From NCBI GenBank assembly GCA_031263035.1, contig JAISGP010000061.1, forward strand, positions 1 through 33,277: a stretch of 33,277 nt of DNA. Reading direction: 5' to 3'. The DNA is from Lachnospiraceae bacterium (GTDB lineage Bacteria; Bacillota; Clostridia; Lachnospirales; Lachnospiraceae). The notes under the pieces are model-generated. The model saw only the letters and a list, made by a program, of their open reading frames with translations. It made no database searches and was not told the origin of the DNA. Of the stretch, positions 33,117 to 33,277 are shown in pieces. Every line of letters begins with the position of its first letter. The stretch's first letter is position 1. The translations under genes were made by a program, and so were the position numbers.

Positions 33117-33277
33117 AAAACAGCATTTATCATTAATATATTTACATAAAAAAGGGCTATATAAAGAATAATCCTAAAATAAGTTGATTTTAGATGAAAT
33201 CTTATATAGAATTATGTAGGCAATATTAATTAGTTTCAAAAGCGAATAGACGAATGTTGTAAATTAAAAGGATTATG

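Noticed and set aside
1-33277. tRNA, rRNA, CRISPR arrays or insertion sequences
   Set aside because: No cloverleaf-like segments, regular spaced repeats or transposase frames were seen.

Overview
The window is AT-rich DNA from a strictly anaerobic, low-GC Gram-positive bacterium, most probably a gut clostridium of the Lachnospiraceae type. This rests on pyruvate:ferredoxin oxidoreductase, a DapL-DapF diaminopimelate route, strong AAGGAGG-type ribosome sites, an LXG toxin locus and oxygen-sensitive Fe-S redox proteins. The assignment is an inference from gene content; no rRNA is present.

Region 1 (1-2145, minus strand) holds two regulator genes. One is the start of an AraC-type cupin protein cut by the window edge. 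The other is a short AraC half-HTH fused to a GH39-like barrel. A divergent control region (about 2146-2400) separates them from region 2.

Region 2 (2401-15512, plus strand) is the most interesting part. It is one compact operon of eleven genes ending at a clear terminator. Its order is: GPH-type glycoside symporter; Gfo/Idh/MocA dehydrogenase; DUF6379 protein and TIM-barrel isomerase (together the two-subunit C-glycoside deglycosidase type, as in puerarin DgpB/DgpC); a FAD_binding_2 flavoprotein; a 705-aa NuoG-N/ferredoxin/GltD fusion; a NuoF relic lacking its FMN/NADH site; an iron-sulfur flavodoxin with a zinc ribbon; a second TIM-barrel isomerase; a second Gfo/Idh/MocA dehydrogenase; and an MFS transporter. 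I read it as a C-glycoside catabolic operon with a built-in NAD(P)H-driven reductase, perhaps for the released aglycone. The reductase part is the portion I do not recognise from described systems.

Region 3 (15644-28775) is mostly housekeeping: a HAD phosphatase, nifJ (PFOR), a small alarmone synthetase, a YitT-family membrane protein, dapF, dapL, argS (with a 16-bp hairpin just before it), and an HtrA/DegP protease with a very long acidic cytoplasmic N-terminus.

Region 4 (29015-33277) is an LXG (type VIIb secretion) toxin locus. It has a toxin with a glycine-rich, probably pore-forming C-terminus, a multi-pass membrane protein that is the likely immunity factor (DUF443-like by eye), a small helical partner, an unrecognised 259-aa protein, a DUF5082-like coiled coil and a DUF4176 protein. 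The last three bases are an ATG behind a promoter and ribosome site, so another gene, possibly a second LXG toxin, starts at the edge. No T7SS core genes, tRNAs, rRNAs, CRISPR arrays or IS elements were seen.
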